DNA of 64,000 bases from Cauispirillum nitrogeniifigens (GTDB lineage: Bacteria > Pseudomonadota > Alphaproteobacteria > Rhodospirillales > Rhodospirillaceae): positions 124,001 to 188,000 of the forward strand of contig NZ_JBLOOT010000003.1 in NCBI RefSeq assembly GCF_049800675.1. Direction: 5' to 3'. The translations under genes and the position numbers were made by a program. Below, in pieces: positions 1-10,717 of the stretch. Below the pieces are notes generated by a model. The model was not told where the DNA came from and did no database searches. It saw only the letters and a list, made by a program, of their open reading frames with translations. Position 1 is the stretch's first letter, and every line of letters begins with the position of its first letter.

Positions 1-2
1 TG

Positions 3-329
3 CCCTATGCCCTGCGGGCCGGCGCGCACATCCGCGTCGGCCTGGTGCTGGGCGCCTTGCCGCCGGCCCTGCGGCGGGCGGCCGACATCTGGAGTGTCGG
101 CGCCGGCCTGGGGCTGTCCGCCTGGGCGGCGTGGTGGGCGGTGGATCTGGCGCGCGACAGCTTCAAGTACGGCGACCTGTCGGCCGGTCTGGTGCCGGTG
201 CCGCTGTGGATCCCGCAGGGAAGCATGGCGCTGGGTCTGATCGTCCTGAGCATCGCCCTCGCCGACGATCTGGTGCAGGCCCTGCGCGGGCGGCAGATGT
301 CGTTCGACAGCATCGAAACCGACCTGTAG
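3..329 (+). CDS. dctQ: TRAP transporter small permease DctQ, 5' truncated
   Basis: This is the C-terminal part of the small membrane subunit of a tripartite ATP-independent periplasmic (TRAP) transporter. Reading from base 3 gives a protein whose start lies outside the window. The visible part begins with RAGAHIRVGL, typical of DctQ, and carries two hydrophobic segments ending near the last 20 residues. It ends 12 bases before dctM. The solute-binding subunit DctP is not in the window and presumably lies upstream. TRAP systems import organic acids or amino acids with Na+; the substrate cannot be read from this piece. Confidence 0.85.
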   Translation, partial: PYALRAGAHIRVGLVLGALPPALRRAADIWSVGAGLGLSAWAAWWAVDLARDSFKYGDLSAGLVPVPLWIPQGSMALGLIVLSIALADDLVQALRGRQMSFDSIETDL

Positions 330-341
330 GAGGCCGCGCCC

Positions 342-1658
342 ATGGAAACGCAGGTGTGGATGCTGGGGACCGTGGGCGTGGCGCTGCTGGTGCTGCTGGC
401 AAGCGGCCTGTGGGTGGCGCTGGCGCTGGTCGCCGTGTCGGTGCTGGCGATGACGCTGTTCACCGGCGCGCCGGTCGGCCAGGTCATGGCGACGACTCTG
501 TGGGGGTCGTCCAACTCCTGGGCGCTGGCGGCCCTGCCGCTGTTCATCTGGATGGGCGAGATCCTGTTCCGCTCGCGGCTGTCCCAGGACCTGTTCGAGG
601 GGCTTTCGCCGTGGCTGTCGCGGCTGCCGGGGCGGCTGCTGCATGTCAACATCCTGGGCAGCGGCATCTTCGCCGCCGTCTCCGGCTCGTCGGCGGCGAC
701 CTGCGCCACGGTCGGCAAGATGAGCCTGCCGGAGCTGAAGAAGCGCGGCTACTCCAGCGACATGGCCATCGGCACCCTGGCCGGGTCGGCGACCCTGGGC
801 CTGCTGATCCCGCCGTCGATCATCCTCATCGTCTATGGCGTGGCGGTGGAGGAGAGCATCGCCCGCCTGTTCATCGCCGGCGTCCTGCCCGGCCTGATGC
901 TGATGGGCCTGTTCATGGCCTATGTCATCGTCTGGGCGCTGCTCAACCGCGACAAGGTGCCGGCGGAGCCCGCCGAAACGCGCCGCGCCCTGTGGCGGGC
1001 GCGGGTGGCCGGGTTGCGCAAGGTGGCGCCGGTGGTGCTGCTGATCGCCGGGGTGATCGCCTCCATCTACACCGGGCTGGCTTCCCCCACCGATGCCGCC
1101 GCCGTGGGCGTGACGCTGGCGCTGGCGCTGTCGTGGGCGGGCGGGACGCTGACCTGGGGGAGTTTCGTCGATGGCCTGATGGCGGCGACGCGGACGTCGT
1201 GCATGATCGCCTTCATCCTGGCCGGCGCGGCGTTCCTCACCGTCGCCATGGGCTTCACCCGCATCCCGGCCACCCTCGCCGCCTGGGTCGGCACCCTGGA
1301 GCTGTCGCCGGCCGCGCTGCTCGGCGCCCTGGCGGTGCTGTTCGTCATCCTGGGCTGCTTCCTCGATGGCATCTCCATCGTCGTGCTGACGACGTCGGTG
1401 GTCATGCCGATGGTCACGGCGGCGGGCATCGACCGCATCTGGTTCGGCATCTTCCTGGTGCTGATCGTCGAGATGGCGCAGATCACCCCGCCGGTGGGCT
1501 TCAACCTGTTCGTCCTGCAAGGCATGACCGGCCGCAACATCCTGCGCATCGCCTGGGCGGCGATGCCGTTCTTCGTGCTGATGGCGGTGGCCGTGGCCCT
1601 GCTGATGGCGTTTCCCGGCATCGCCACCTGGCTGCCGGGACAGATGGGCTATGGCTGA
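342..1658 (+). CDS. dctM: TRAP transporter large permease DctM
   Basis: A 438-residue, highly hydrophobic protein of normal DctM length with about 12 membrane segments. It should form the substrate-translocating subunit in the inner membrane with DctQ. Family signatures include SGSSAATCATVG in the first third, LIPPSIILIVYG, and a C-terminal ITPPVGFNLFV. Such transporters take up carboxylates using a Na+ gradient. It follows dctQ by 12 bases and is followed with no gap by the next permease gene. Neighbouring indolepyruvate oxidoreductase genes suggest, but do not prove, a 2-oxo acid or aromatic acid substrate. Confidence 0.95.
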   Translation: METQVWMLGTVGVALLVLLASGLWVALALVAVSVLAMTLFTGAPVGQVMATTLWGSSNSWALAALPLFIWMGEILFRSRLSQDLFEGLSPWLSRLPGRLLHVNILGSGIFAAVSGSSAATCATVGKMSLPELKKRGYSSDMAIGTLAGSATLGLLIPPSIILIVYGVAVEESIARLFIAGVLPGLMLMGLFMAYVIVWALLNRDKVPAEPAETRRALWRARVAGLRKVAPVVLLIAGVIASIYTGLASPTDAAAVGVTLALALSWAGGTLTWGSFVDGLMAATRTSCMIAFILAGAAFLTVAMGFTRIPATLAAWVGTLELSPAALLGALAVLFVILGCFLDGISIVVLTTSVVMPMVTAAGIDRIWFGIFLVLIVEMAQITPPVGFNLFVLQGMTGRNILRIAWAAMPFFVLMAVAVALLMAFPGIATWLPGQMGYG

Positions 1659-2591
1659 GTGATCGCCTGGCTGGCCCGCCATGCCCGCGTGCTGCTGGCG
1701 GCCAGCCTGCTGGCCGGCATCGCCCTGCCCGATCTGGCGAGCGCCCTGAAGCCATGGCTGCCCGCCGGCATCGCCGGGTTGCTGTGGGGGGCCATGGTGC
1801 GCCTGGACTGGACGGCCGTGCGCGCCCACCTGGGCCGGCCTGCGCGGCTGGCGGCGGGGCTGGGGTGGATGATGCTGGCCGTGCCGTTCGCCGCCTGGGC
1901 GGTGGCGGCGGCGCTGGACCTGAGTTCGGGGCTGACGGCGGGGCTTGTCCTGATGGCCTGCGCGCCGCCGGTGATGTCGCTGCCGGCCATCGCCCTGATG
2001 GTCGGGCTGGACGCCGCCCTGGCGCTGCTGCTGGTGGTCGTCGGCACGTTCCTGGCGCCGCTGACGGCGCCGGTCCTGCTGCACCTGCTGGCCGATCTGG
2101 ACATTGCCGTCGGTGCCGCAGGCATGGCGTTGCGGCTGGGCCTGCTGGTCGGCGGCTGCGCCGGCGCGGCGGTACTGTTCCGCCGCGTCCTCGGCCCGCG
2201 CGGCATGGCCCGTGCCCAGCCGGGGCTGGAGCTGTTCAACCTCGCCTGCCTGACGCTGTTTGCCATCGCCGTGATGGACGGCGTGGCCGACGCCCTGCGG
2301 GCCGAGCCGGGGCGCGTTGCCGTGCTCATCGCCGGCGCCTACGCCGCCGCCCTGGCGCTGATGGCTGTGACGGCGGCGGTGTTCGCGCGGCTGGGGCGGC
2401 CGACGGCGCTGGCGCTGGGCTACGCCGCCGGCACCCGCAACATGGCCCTGATGATGGCCGCCGTCCCCACCGCCACCACGGCCACGGCCACGGGCCTCGA
2501 AGACCTGTGGCTGTGGTTCGGGCTGGTGCAGTTTCCCATCTACACCCTGCCGATGGTGCTGGCCCGGCCGATCAGGAGGCTCCTGCGTTAG
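1659..2591 (+). CDS. bile acid:sodium symporter (BASS/SBF)-like permease
   Basis: A 310-residue membrane protein with about 9-10 hydrophobic segments. The GTG start (1659-1661) directly follows the dctM TGA, so it is probably translated by coupling and belongs to the TRAP operon. The segments CAPPVMSLPAIALM and AGTRNMALMMA resemble the crossover-helix regions of bile acid:Na+ symporters, where a GxRN-type motif is common. BASS members carry many organic anions including 2-oxo acids. The substrate here is unknown. The 3' end overlaps the convergent iorB by 4 bases (2588-2591). Confidence 0.75.
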   Translation: MIAWLARHARVLLAASLLAGIALPDLASALKPWLPAGIAGLLWGAMVRLDWTAVRAHLGRPARLAAGLGWMMLAVPFAAWAVAAALDLSSGLTAGLVLMACAPPVMSLPAIALMVGLDAALALLLVVVGTFLAPLTAPVLLHLLADLDIAVGAAGMALRLGLLVGGCAGAAVLFRRVLGPRGMARAQPGLELFNLACLTLFAIAVMDGVADALRAEPGRVAVLIAGAYAAALALMAVTAAVFARLGRPTALALGYAAGTRNMALMMAAVPTATTATATGLEDLWLWFGLVQFPIYTLPMVLARPIRRLLR

Positions 2592-3193
2592 GCCGCAGCC
2601 GCGCCCGTGCCGGACGCCGCGCGCCCGGCCTCGAACGCCTGGGCGTTGGCTTCGGCCAGGGCCGGCTTGCGGGCGGTGAAGCGGTCGAGGACCGCCTTGC
2701 GCAGCAGGTCGGCGCCGAACGGCAGGTGGTCGGCCGCCGCCCCCAGCATCACCGTGTTGATGAGCCGCAGGTTGCCCAGGCGGCGGGCGATGGCCTCGGC
2801 ATCGAAGGTGTGCAGGATGGCCGCCCGCGCCCGCAGGTCGCCTTCCGGGTCGGCCGGATAGGGGAACAGCCCGCCGGACACCACCGGCGGGGCGATGCGC
2901 ATGGTGTTGACCAGGGCCACGCCGCCGGGCTTGAGCATGGACGTCCAGCGCAGCGCCTCGGCCACCTCGAAGCCCAGCAGCACGTCGGCCTCGCCGGGCG
3001 GGATGGCGGCGGCCATGACCTTCGGCCCGAAGCGGACATGCGACGTCACCACGCCGCCGCGCTGGGCCATGCCGGCGACCTCGGTCTTCTTGACGTCGAG
3101 CCCCTGGGCAGCAGCGACCTGGGCCAGCACCTCGGCCGCCGTCATGACGCCCTGGCCGCCGATGCCGCACAGCAGGATGTTGAAGGTGGTCAT
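2588..3193 (-). CDS. iorB: indolepyruvate ferredoxin oxidoreductase, beta subunit
   Basis: A 201-residue subunit with an N-terminal GIGGQGV motif, the mark of the gamma-type domain of 2-oxoacid:ferredoxin oxidoreductases. With IorA it oxidatively decarboxylates aryl pyruvates (indolepyruvate, phenylpyruvate, 4-hydroxyphenylpyruvate) to aryl-acetyl-CoA, reducing ferredoxin. I chose the ATG at 3193, giving MTTFNILL, because it sits just after the iorA stop (3196-3198). The longer reading frame upstream lies inside iorA. The gene is co-transcribed with iorA and ends in a 4-base convergent overlap with the BASS permease gene. Confidence 0.93.
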   Translation of the reverse strand: MTTFNILLCGIGGQGVMTAAEVLAQVAAAQGLDVKKTEVAGMAQRGGVVTSHVRFGPKVMAAAIPPGEADVLLGFEVAEALRWTSMLKPGGVALVNTMRIAPPVVSGGLFPYPADPEGDLRARAAILHTFDAEAIARRLGNLRLINTVMLGAAADHLPFGADLLRKAVLDRFTARKPALAEANAQAFEAGRAASGTGAAAA

Positions 3194-3195
3194 GG

Positions 3196-5034
3196 TCAGT
3201 TGCTCCCCCCCACCGGAACCAGGCACTTCGGCCCACACACGCCGACGCAGGCATTGCAGCCGGTGCAGAACTCGCTTTCGACCTTCACGAAGGCCAGGTC
3301 CTTCATCTGCCCGTTGTTGGCGACCTTCTGGTCGCGGCGGGTGACGACGATGGCCGGGCAGCCGACGGCCAGGCAGTTGCCGCAGCCGGTGCAGGCGTCC
3401 TCCTCCACCTTCAGCGCCGTCTGCGGCTTGGACCAGTCGGTCAGCACGCAGGGCCGGTCGGTGATGATCACCGACACGCCGTCGGTGTCGACCTCCGAGC
3501 GGATGGACTTGAACAGGCCCGGCAGGTCATAGGGGTCGTGGTGCTTGACCCGCTCCGCCGGCACGCCCAGCGCCTGGACCAGCTTGACGAAGTCGACGCG
3601 CGGCGCCTCCAGGCCCTGGATGTCGCGGCCGGTGCCCGGATGGTCCTGGCCGCCGGTCATGCCGACGGCGCGGTTGTCGAGCAGCAGCACGGTGACGTTG
3701 GCCCGGTTGTAGACCAGATTCAGCAGGCCCTGCATGCCCATGTGCAGGAAGGTGGAATCGCCGATCACCGCGACCACGCGCTTGGTGGGGTCAGCCTCGG
3801 CCAGGGCCTTCTCCAGGCCGTTGGCGACCGACAGCGAGGCGCCCATGGAGATGCAGGTGTCCATGGCGTTCCACGGATGCCCGACGCCCAGGGTGTAGCA
3901 GCCGATGTCACCGGACACGACCACCTTGCGGGACAGCTTGGACAGGGCATAGAACGGCGACAGGTGCGGGCAGCCGGCGCACATGGTCGGCGGGCGCGGG
4001 AACACCTGGGCCGGGGCCGGCAGGGTCGCCGGATCGATGCCCGACAGCGGCGCCAGTCCGGCGCGCAGCACATCCACCGCCATCTCGCCGACACGCGGCA
4101 GCAGGTCCTTGCCGCGCACGGCAACGCCATTGGCCTTCAGTTCCATCTCGATCAGCGGCTCGACCTCCTCGGCCACCACCACCTCGTCGACCGTCGCGGC
4201 GAAGGCGCGCAGGGCCTCGACCGGCAGCGGATGCGACAGGCCCAGCTTGAAGATCGGCGCGTCGGGGAAGGCTTCGCGCGCGTTCATCGCCGCCGGACCG
4301 CTGGAGATGATGCCGAAGCGGGTGTCGGAGCCCGGCAGCACGACGTTCAGCGGGCTGGCCTCGGCCTCGGCGCGCAGGCGTTCCTCGCGCTCGAACAGGC
4401 CCGGCAGGTGGCGCTTGGCATTGCCCGGCACCAGCACCCAGCGGCTGGTGTCGCGCTCGAACCCGGTGGCCGGCACGGCGGTGCGCTCGCCGACCTCGAC
4501 CATGCCCTTGACGTGGCAAACGCGGGTGGTCAGGCGGAAGATGACCGGCACCGAGAACCGCTCGGACAGGTCGAAGGCGTCCTTGAGGAAGGCATGGGCC
4601 TCGGCGCTGTCGGCGGGCTCCATCACCGGCAGGTGGGCGAAGCGGCCCCAGAAGCGGCTGTCCTGCTCGTTCTGCGACGACGACAGGCCAACGTCGTCGG
4701 CGACGGCGATGACCAGACCGCCGCGCACGCCGGGCAGGGTCTGGCTCATCAGCGGGTCGGCGGCGACGTTCACGCCGACGTGCTTCATGGCGCACAGCGC
4801 GCGCGCCCCGGCCAGCGAGGCGCCGATGGCGACCTCCAGCGCGACCTTCTCGTTGACCGCCCACTCCGCATGGAGGTCGGGATAGCGGGCCAGGCTTTCC
4901 AGGATTTCCGTGGACGGCGTTCCGGGATAGGCCGAGGCGACCAGGCACCCGGCCTCCCAGGCGGCGCGGGCGACGGCCTCGTTGCCCGACAGCAGGACAC
5001 GGCTGCCGGCGGTCGCGATACTGATGGCGTTCAA
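3196..5034 (-). CDS. iorA: indolepyruvate ferredoxin oxidoreductase, alpha subunit
   Basis: A 612-residue, full-length IorA. The N-terminal half is the pyruvate:ferredoxin oxidoreductase alpha-type domain (SAYPGTPSTEI near residue 40). The middle holds the thiamine diphosphate-binding domain (GDIGCYTLGVG, then VIGDSTF). The C-terminus has two iron-sulfur motifs, CTGCGNCLAVGCP and CTGCNACVGVCGPKC. The first has the spaced CX2CX2CX4CP form usual in IorA. Translation probably begins at the TTG at 5034, which has an AGGAAGG ribosome site four bases upstream. The enzyme is cytoplasmic and oxygen-sensitive in known members. It is divergent from the P-type ATPase gene across about 200 bases. Confidence 0.95.
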   Translation of the reverse strand: MNAISIATAGSRVLLSGNEAVARAAWEAGCLVASAYPGTPSTEILESLARYPDLHAEWAVNEKVALEVAIGASLAGARALCAMKHVGVNVAADPLMSQTLPGVRGGLVIAVADDVGLSSSQNEQDSRFWGRFAHLPVMEPADSAEAHAFLKDAFDLSERFSVPVIFRLTTRVCHVKGMVEVGERTAVPATGFERDTSRWVLVPGNAKRHLPGLFEREERLRAEAEASPLNVVLPGSDTRFGIISSGPAAMNAREAFPDAPIFKLGLSHPLPVEALRAFAATVDEVVVAEEVEPLIEMELKANGVAVRGKDLLPRVGEMAVDVLRAGLAPLSGIDPATLPAPAQVFPRPPTMCAGCPHLSPFYALSKLSRKVVVSGDIGCYTLGVGHPWNAMDTCISMGASLSVANGLEKALAEADPTKRVVAVIGDSTFLHMGMQGLLNLVYNRANVTVLLLDNRAVGMTGGQDHPGTGRDIQGLEAPRVDFVKLVQALGVPAERVKHHDPYDLPGLFKSIRSEVDTDGVSVIITDRPCVLTDWSKPQTALKVEEDACTGCGNCLAVGCPAIVVTRRDQKVANNGQMKDLAFVKVESEFCTGCNACVGVCGPKCLVPVGGSN

Positions 5035-5235
5035 GGGACCTTCCTCTTTGTCATATCCCCGAAAAGCCGCTCTTCGTTATCGGTTGTGCGTCCGGACGGC
5101 CTGGGGGAACCGTTTGTGATACAGCCCGACCATAGCCCCTACACAAATTGGTGACAATCCGGGAAGCGGATCACGGCGTCCGGGTTATGCTATCGTTCCC
5201 GTCCCTTCCCCCACTTCCATGGATCACCGGCTCCG

Positions 5236-7873
<2,638 letters not shown>

Positions 7874-7893
<20 letters not shown>

Positions 7894-9289
7894 AGAAGGT
7901 CAGGGGGCGGGAGACGGCGGCCTCGCCGTCGATCTCGCGCACCACCACGCGCAGGGCATCGGCGGCGATGTCGGCCGGGGCGGCGACGAACATGCGGTAG
8001 TCGCCCACGGCGTCGGCCGGCACGACCACCCGTTCGGTGGTGCCCGCCGCGCCCTCGGCCGTTTCCAGCAGGCGCATGCTCAGGCCGTCGGGGCCTTCGA
8101 CGGCGATCTCCAGGGCGCGGGCCTGGTTGGCCTTGTTGCTGACCTTGACGGTGTAGCTGTTGCGGATGGAGCCGTCGGCCAGGGTCACGAACAGCGGCGC
8201 GCGCTCCTGGAGGACCGCGACCTCCAGGCTGCTGCGGCTGACGAAGGTGGCCAGCAGGCCGGCCATGCCGAGGACCAGGACGGCGGCGAAGGCGATGGCC
8301 TTGGGCCGCAGCAGACGGGTCGGCTGGGGCTGCTGGCGGGTCCGCGCCGCCTGATTGGCGAAGCTGTCGAAGGCGATCAGCTTGGGCGGCTGGCCGATGC
8401 CCGCCATGATGCTGTCGCAGGCGTCGATGCACAGGCCGCAGTTGATGCAGTCGGCGCTGACGCCCTGGCGGATGTCAATGCCGATGGGGCAGACCTGCAC
8501 GCACTGGCGGCAGTCGATGCAGTCGCCCAGGCCGGCGGCGAAGCGCTGTCCGGCGGTCTGCGACTTGCGGCGCGGCCCCCGCCCCTCGCCCCGGTCGGCG
8601 CGGTAGGTCACCACCAGGCTGTGGTCGTCGAGCATGGTCGACTGGATGCGCGGCCACGGGCACATGCTGTTGCACATCTGCTCGCGCGCCCAGCCGGCCA
8701 GGATGTAGGCCGTCGCCGCCAGGGTCAGGGCGGCCGTCACCATCCACGGCCCGGCCGACAGGGTGGCAAACTCGGCCACCGCCTGCGGCGCCTCGACGAA
8801 GTAGAACGTGAAGGTCATGCCGAAGGCCAGCGACAGGGCCGCCCAGGCGACGTGCTTGCCGGCCTTGCGCAGGGCCTTGCCGACGCTCCACGGCTGGGCA
8901 TCCAGGCGCATACGGGCCGCCCGCTCGCCCTCGAACAGGCGCTCGATGCGGACGAACAGGTCGGTGAAGACCGTCTGCGGGCAGGCGAAGCCGCACCACA
9001 CGCGGCCGGCCAGCGAGGCGGTGGCGAACAGCGCCAGCACGCCCAGGATGAGGGCGGCGGCCAGGTAGTGGATGTCCTGCGGCCAGATCTCCAGCCCGAA
9101 GACATGGCCGCGCGGGGCCTCCAGGTCCATCAGGATGGCCTGGCCCGTCGCCCCCGGTCCGCGATCCCACCGCAGCCACGGGCCGACGAAGTAGATCGTC
9201 AGCAGCAGCAGCGAGATGCCGTCCTTGGCGCGGCGGAACGCGCCCTTGACCGACTTGGGGTAGACCTTGGAGAGGGCGACGGTGCTCAT
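7874..9289 (-). CDS. ccoG: CcoG/FixG, cbb3 cytochrome oxidase accessory ferredoxin
   Basis: A 471-residue polytopic iron-sulfur protein of the usual length. About five membrane helices carry the motifs CGFACPQTVFTDLF and CNSMCPWPRIQS. These are followed by a double 4Fe-4S domain (CIDCRQCVQVCP, then CINCGLCIDACD) and a periplasmic immunoglobulin-like C-terminal domain. CcoG homologues are needed to assemble the CuB centre of cbb3 oxidase and have cupric reductase activity. No ccoNOQP is visible here, so the gene sits apart from its usual cluster, or the cluster lies elsewhere. It lies 48 bases downstream of the DUF2249 gene and probably shares its FNR/FixK promoter. Confidence 0.95.
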
Positions 9290-9337
9290 GGGCGGATCAG
9301 TCCGTTGGCAGGTCCAGGGAAGGAAGACGGCGCGGCG

Positions 9338-9601
9338 TCAGCCGCCGCAGCCGCCGCAGCAGTTGCCGCTGCCGACCACCTTGGCGACGCGCACGCGCCA
9401 CACCTCCGGCCCTTGCTCCAGGGAGGTCCAGGCGTAGATGCCCGGCCGCAGCATGTCGAACTGCAATTGCAGCGGCAGCGGCTCGTGGTCGTTGACCAGC
9501 ACGAAACTTTCCCCGGCGGCCAGGCCGTCGAAGGTGCTGAACACGGCCGGATGACGGGCCTGCGGCGGGGTGGTGCGAAGGTCGAGGACGGTTTCAGCCA
9601 T
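9338..9601 (-). CDS. DUF2249 small protein with cysteine-rich tail
   Basis: An 87-residue protein starting at the ATG at 9601 (MAETVLDLR). The body matches the DUF2249 pattern: DLR near the start, RHPAVFSTFDGLAAGES and LVNDHEPLPLQLQFD. It ends in an unusual GSGNCCGGCGG tail with three cysteines. DUF2249 proteins often lie in anaerobic or denitrification loci, but their biochemical role is not settled. It precedes ccoG by 48 bases on the same strand and has a clear FNR/FixK promoter upstream. A role in copper or electron transfer with CcoG is my inference from the cysteines and context. Confidence 0.85.
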   Translation of the reverse strand: MAETVLDLRTTPPQARHPAVFSTFDGLAAGESFVLVNDHEPLPLQLQFDMLRPGIYAWTSLEQGPEVWRVRVAKVVGSGNCCGGCGG

Positions 9602-9654
9602 CGTGCGGGTTCCGTGCTTGGCCGACGGCGCCCCTGCGCCGTCGTGGAAGCCGC

Positions 9655-9660
9655 ACAATA
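9655..9660 (-). promoter_or_regulatory. predicted -10 element of the DUF2249-ccoG promoter
   Basis: On the minus strand this reads TATTGT. Its centre lies exactly 32 bases from the centre of the FNR/FixK box at 9683-9696, as in class II FNR promoters where the activator sits at -41.5. The predicted transcript start is near 9648. Confidence 0.6.
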
Positions 9661-9682
9661 CCCACCCGCGCCCGTCCGGCAT

Positions 9683-9696
9683 TTGACGCTAGTCAA
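9683..9696 (-). promoter_or_regulatory. FNR/FixK box TTGAC-N4-GTCAA
   Basis: The sequence TTGACGCTAGTCAA is a perfect dyad and fits the TTGA-N6-TCAA consensus of FNR/FixK regulators. It lies about 82 bases upstream of the DUF2249 start and at -41.5 relative to the predicted start site. It predicts activation of DUF2249-ccoG at low oxygen. It also lies about 155 bases upstream of the divergent small RTX gene and might affect that too. Confidence 0.8.
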
Positions 9697-9851
9697 GAAT
9701 GCGTCGAGAAAGCAGGGCTCGCCGTGGCGGGAATTGTTCTGCATAAAACATCCGGCGGGCGATTTTTCATTTGCCCCTGAACATATGACGGATATCCTCG
9801 GCCGCCTGCCGCTTCTGGCCCGAACCATCCAGATTGACATTGGGGAGCTTC

Positions 9852-10652
9852 ATGAAACTGACGGTCACGCAGGGGAACTACGCGCACTTCAGCCCCACCG
9901 ACTGGATCCTGGAAGGACCGCTGACGGTCACCTCCTCCAATGCCCGGCAGCGCACCGTCACCTGGAGCAGCGGCGGCACCAGCCTGCGCGCCACCCTGAA
10001 CTGGAACGCCGCCACCCAGGTGGTCGGCAGCTTCACCATCCAGTTCCAGGGGGGCAACGGAAGCTGGTATGACTGGATGACCGCTTCCAGCGTCAACCTG
10101 ACCTACTCGGCGCTGACCAGCACCAGCAGCCGCGCCCTGGGCCGGGCGGACGTCCTCGACTTCCGCGCCAGCGGCGGCAACAACCAACTGTTCGGCGGGG
10201 CCGGCGACGACACCATCTACGGCGGCAGCAGGAACGACAACATCAATGGCGGGACGGGCAAGGACATCATCAGCGCCGGCGGCGGCAACGACATCCTCAT
10301 CGGTGGTGCCGGAGCCGACCGCCTGACCGGCGGGGCCGGCATCGACCGCTTCCGCTACATGGCGGCCAGCGACGGCGGCGACACCATCACCGACTTCCGC
10401 CGTGGCACCGACCGCCTGGAGTTCAGTTCAACCGGCTTTGGCGGCCTGGCGCGCGGGGCGCTGCAAGCCTCCCTGTTCGAGGAACGGGCGAATGCCGGCG
10501 CGGCGTCTAGCGCCACCGTGCGGTTCGTCTTCAACCGGGCGCAGAACACCCTGTTCTACGACCGTGACGGCCGGGGCGGTGCTGCTCCCGTAAAGATCGC
10601 TACCCTGCAAGGCGTCAGCACCATTTCGGCGGGCAGCATCTTCATCGTATAG
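9852..10652 (+). CDS. small secreted RTX (hemolysin-type Ca2+-binding) protein
   Basis: A 266-residue protein. I chose the ATG at 9852, which has a GGGGAG ribosome site, over an in-frame TTG at 9834. The first 100 or so residues match no family I recognise and look like beta strands. A block of about five glycine-aspartate nonapeptides follows (GGAGDDTIYGG, GGGNDILIGGAGAD), which binds Ca2+ outside the cell. The C-terminus (TLQGVSTISAGSIFIV) is an uncleaved hydrophobic type I secretion signal of the usual sort. Its transporter genes follow immediately after a strong hairpin, so it is very likely their cognate substrate. The effector activity is unknown. Confidence 0.88.
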   Translation: MKLTVTQGNYAHFSPTDWILEGPLTVTSSNARQRTVTWSSGGTSLRATLNWNAATQVVGSFTIQFQGGNGSWYDWMTASSVNLTYSALTSTSSRALGRADVLDFRASGGNNQLFGGAGDDTIYGGSRNDNINGGTGKDIISAGGGNDILIGGAGADRLTGGAGIDRFRYMAASDGGDTITDFRRGTDRLEFSSTGFGGLARGALQASLFEERANAGAASSATVRFVFNRAQNTLFYDRDGRGGAAPVKIATLQGVSTISAGSIFIV

Positions 10653-10660
10653 TGCGCGGC

Positions 10661-10685
10661 GGCGCCCGGAAGCCCTCCGGGCGCC
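10661..10685 (+). terminator. hairpin between the RTX gene and its transporter genes
   Basis: GGCGCCCGGA and TCCGGGCGCC form a perfect 10-bp stem around a 5-base loop, starting 8 bases after the RTX stop codon. No run of T follows, so it may be a partial terminator or an mRNA-stabilising structure rather than a full stop. It would let the cell make more substrate than transporter. Confidence 0.6.
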
Positions 10686-10717
10686 GTCCTGTGCCCGCGC
10701 CTTATGGACGTCTTTCC

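Noticed and set aside
131..3532. A 1133-codon open frame crossing dctM, the BASS gene and iorB
   Set aside because: It runs through three recognised genes in another frame, with Arg/Gly/Ala-rich shadow composition.
10652..10717. GTG at 10652 as start of the secretion ATPase
   Set aside because: It would place the strong hairpin inside the coding region and add an unconserved basic leader; GTG at 10718 matches the family start.
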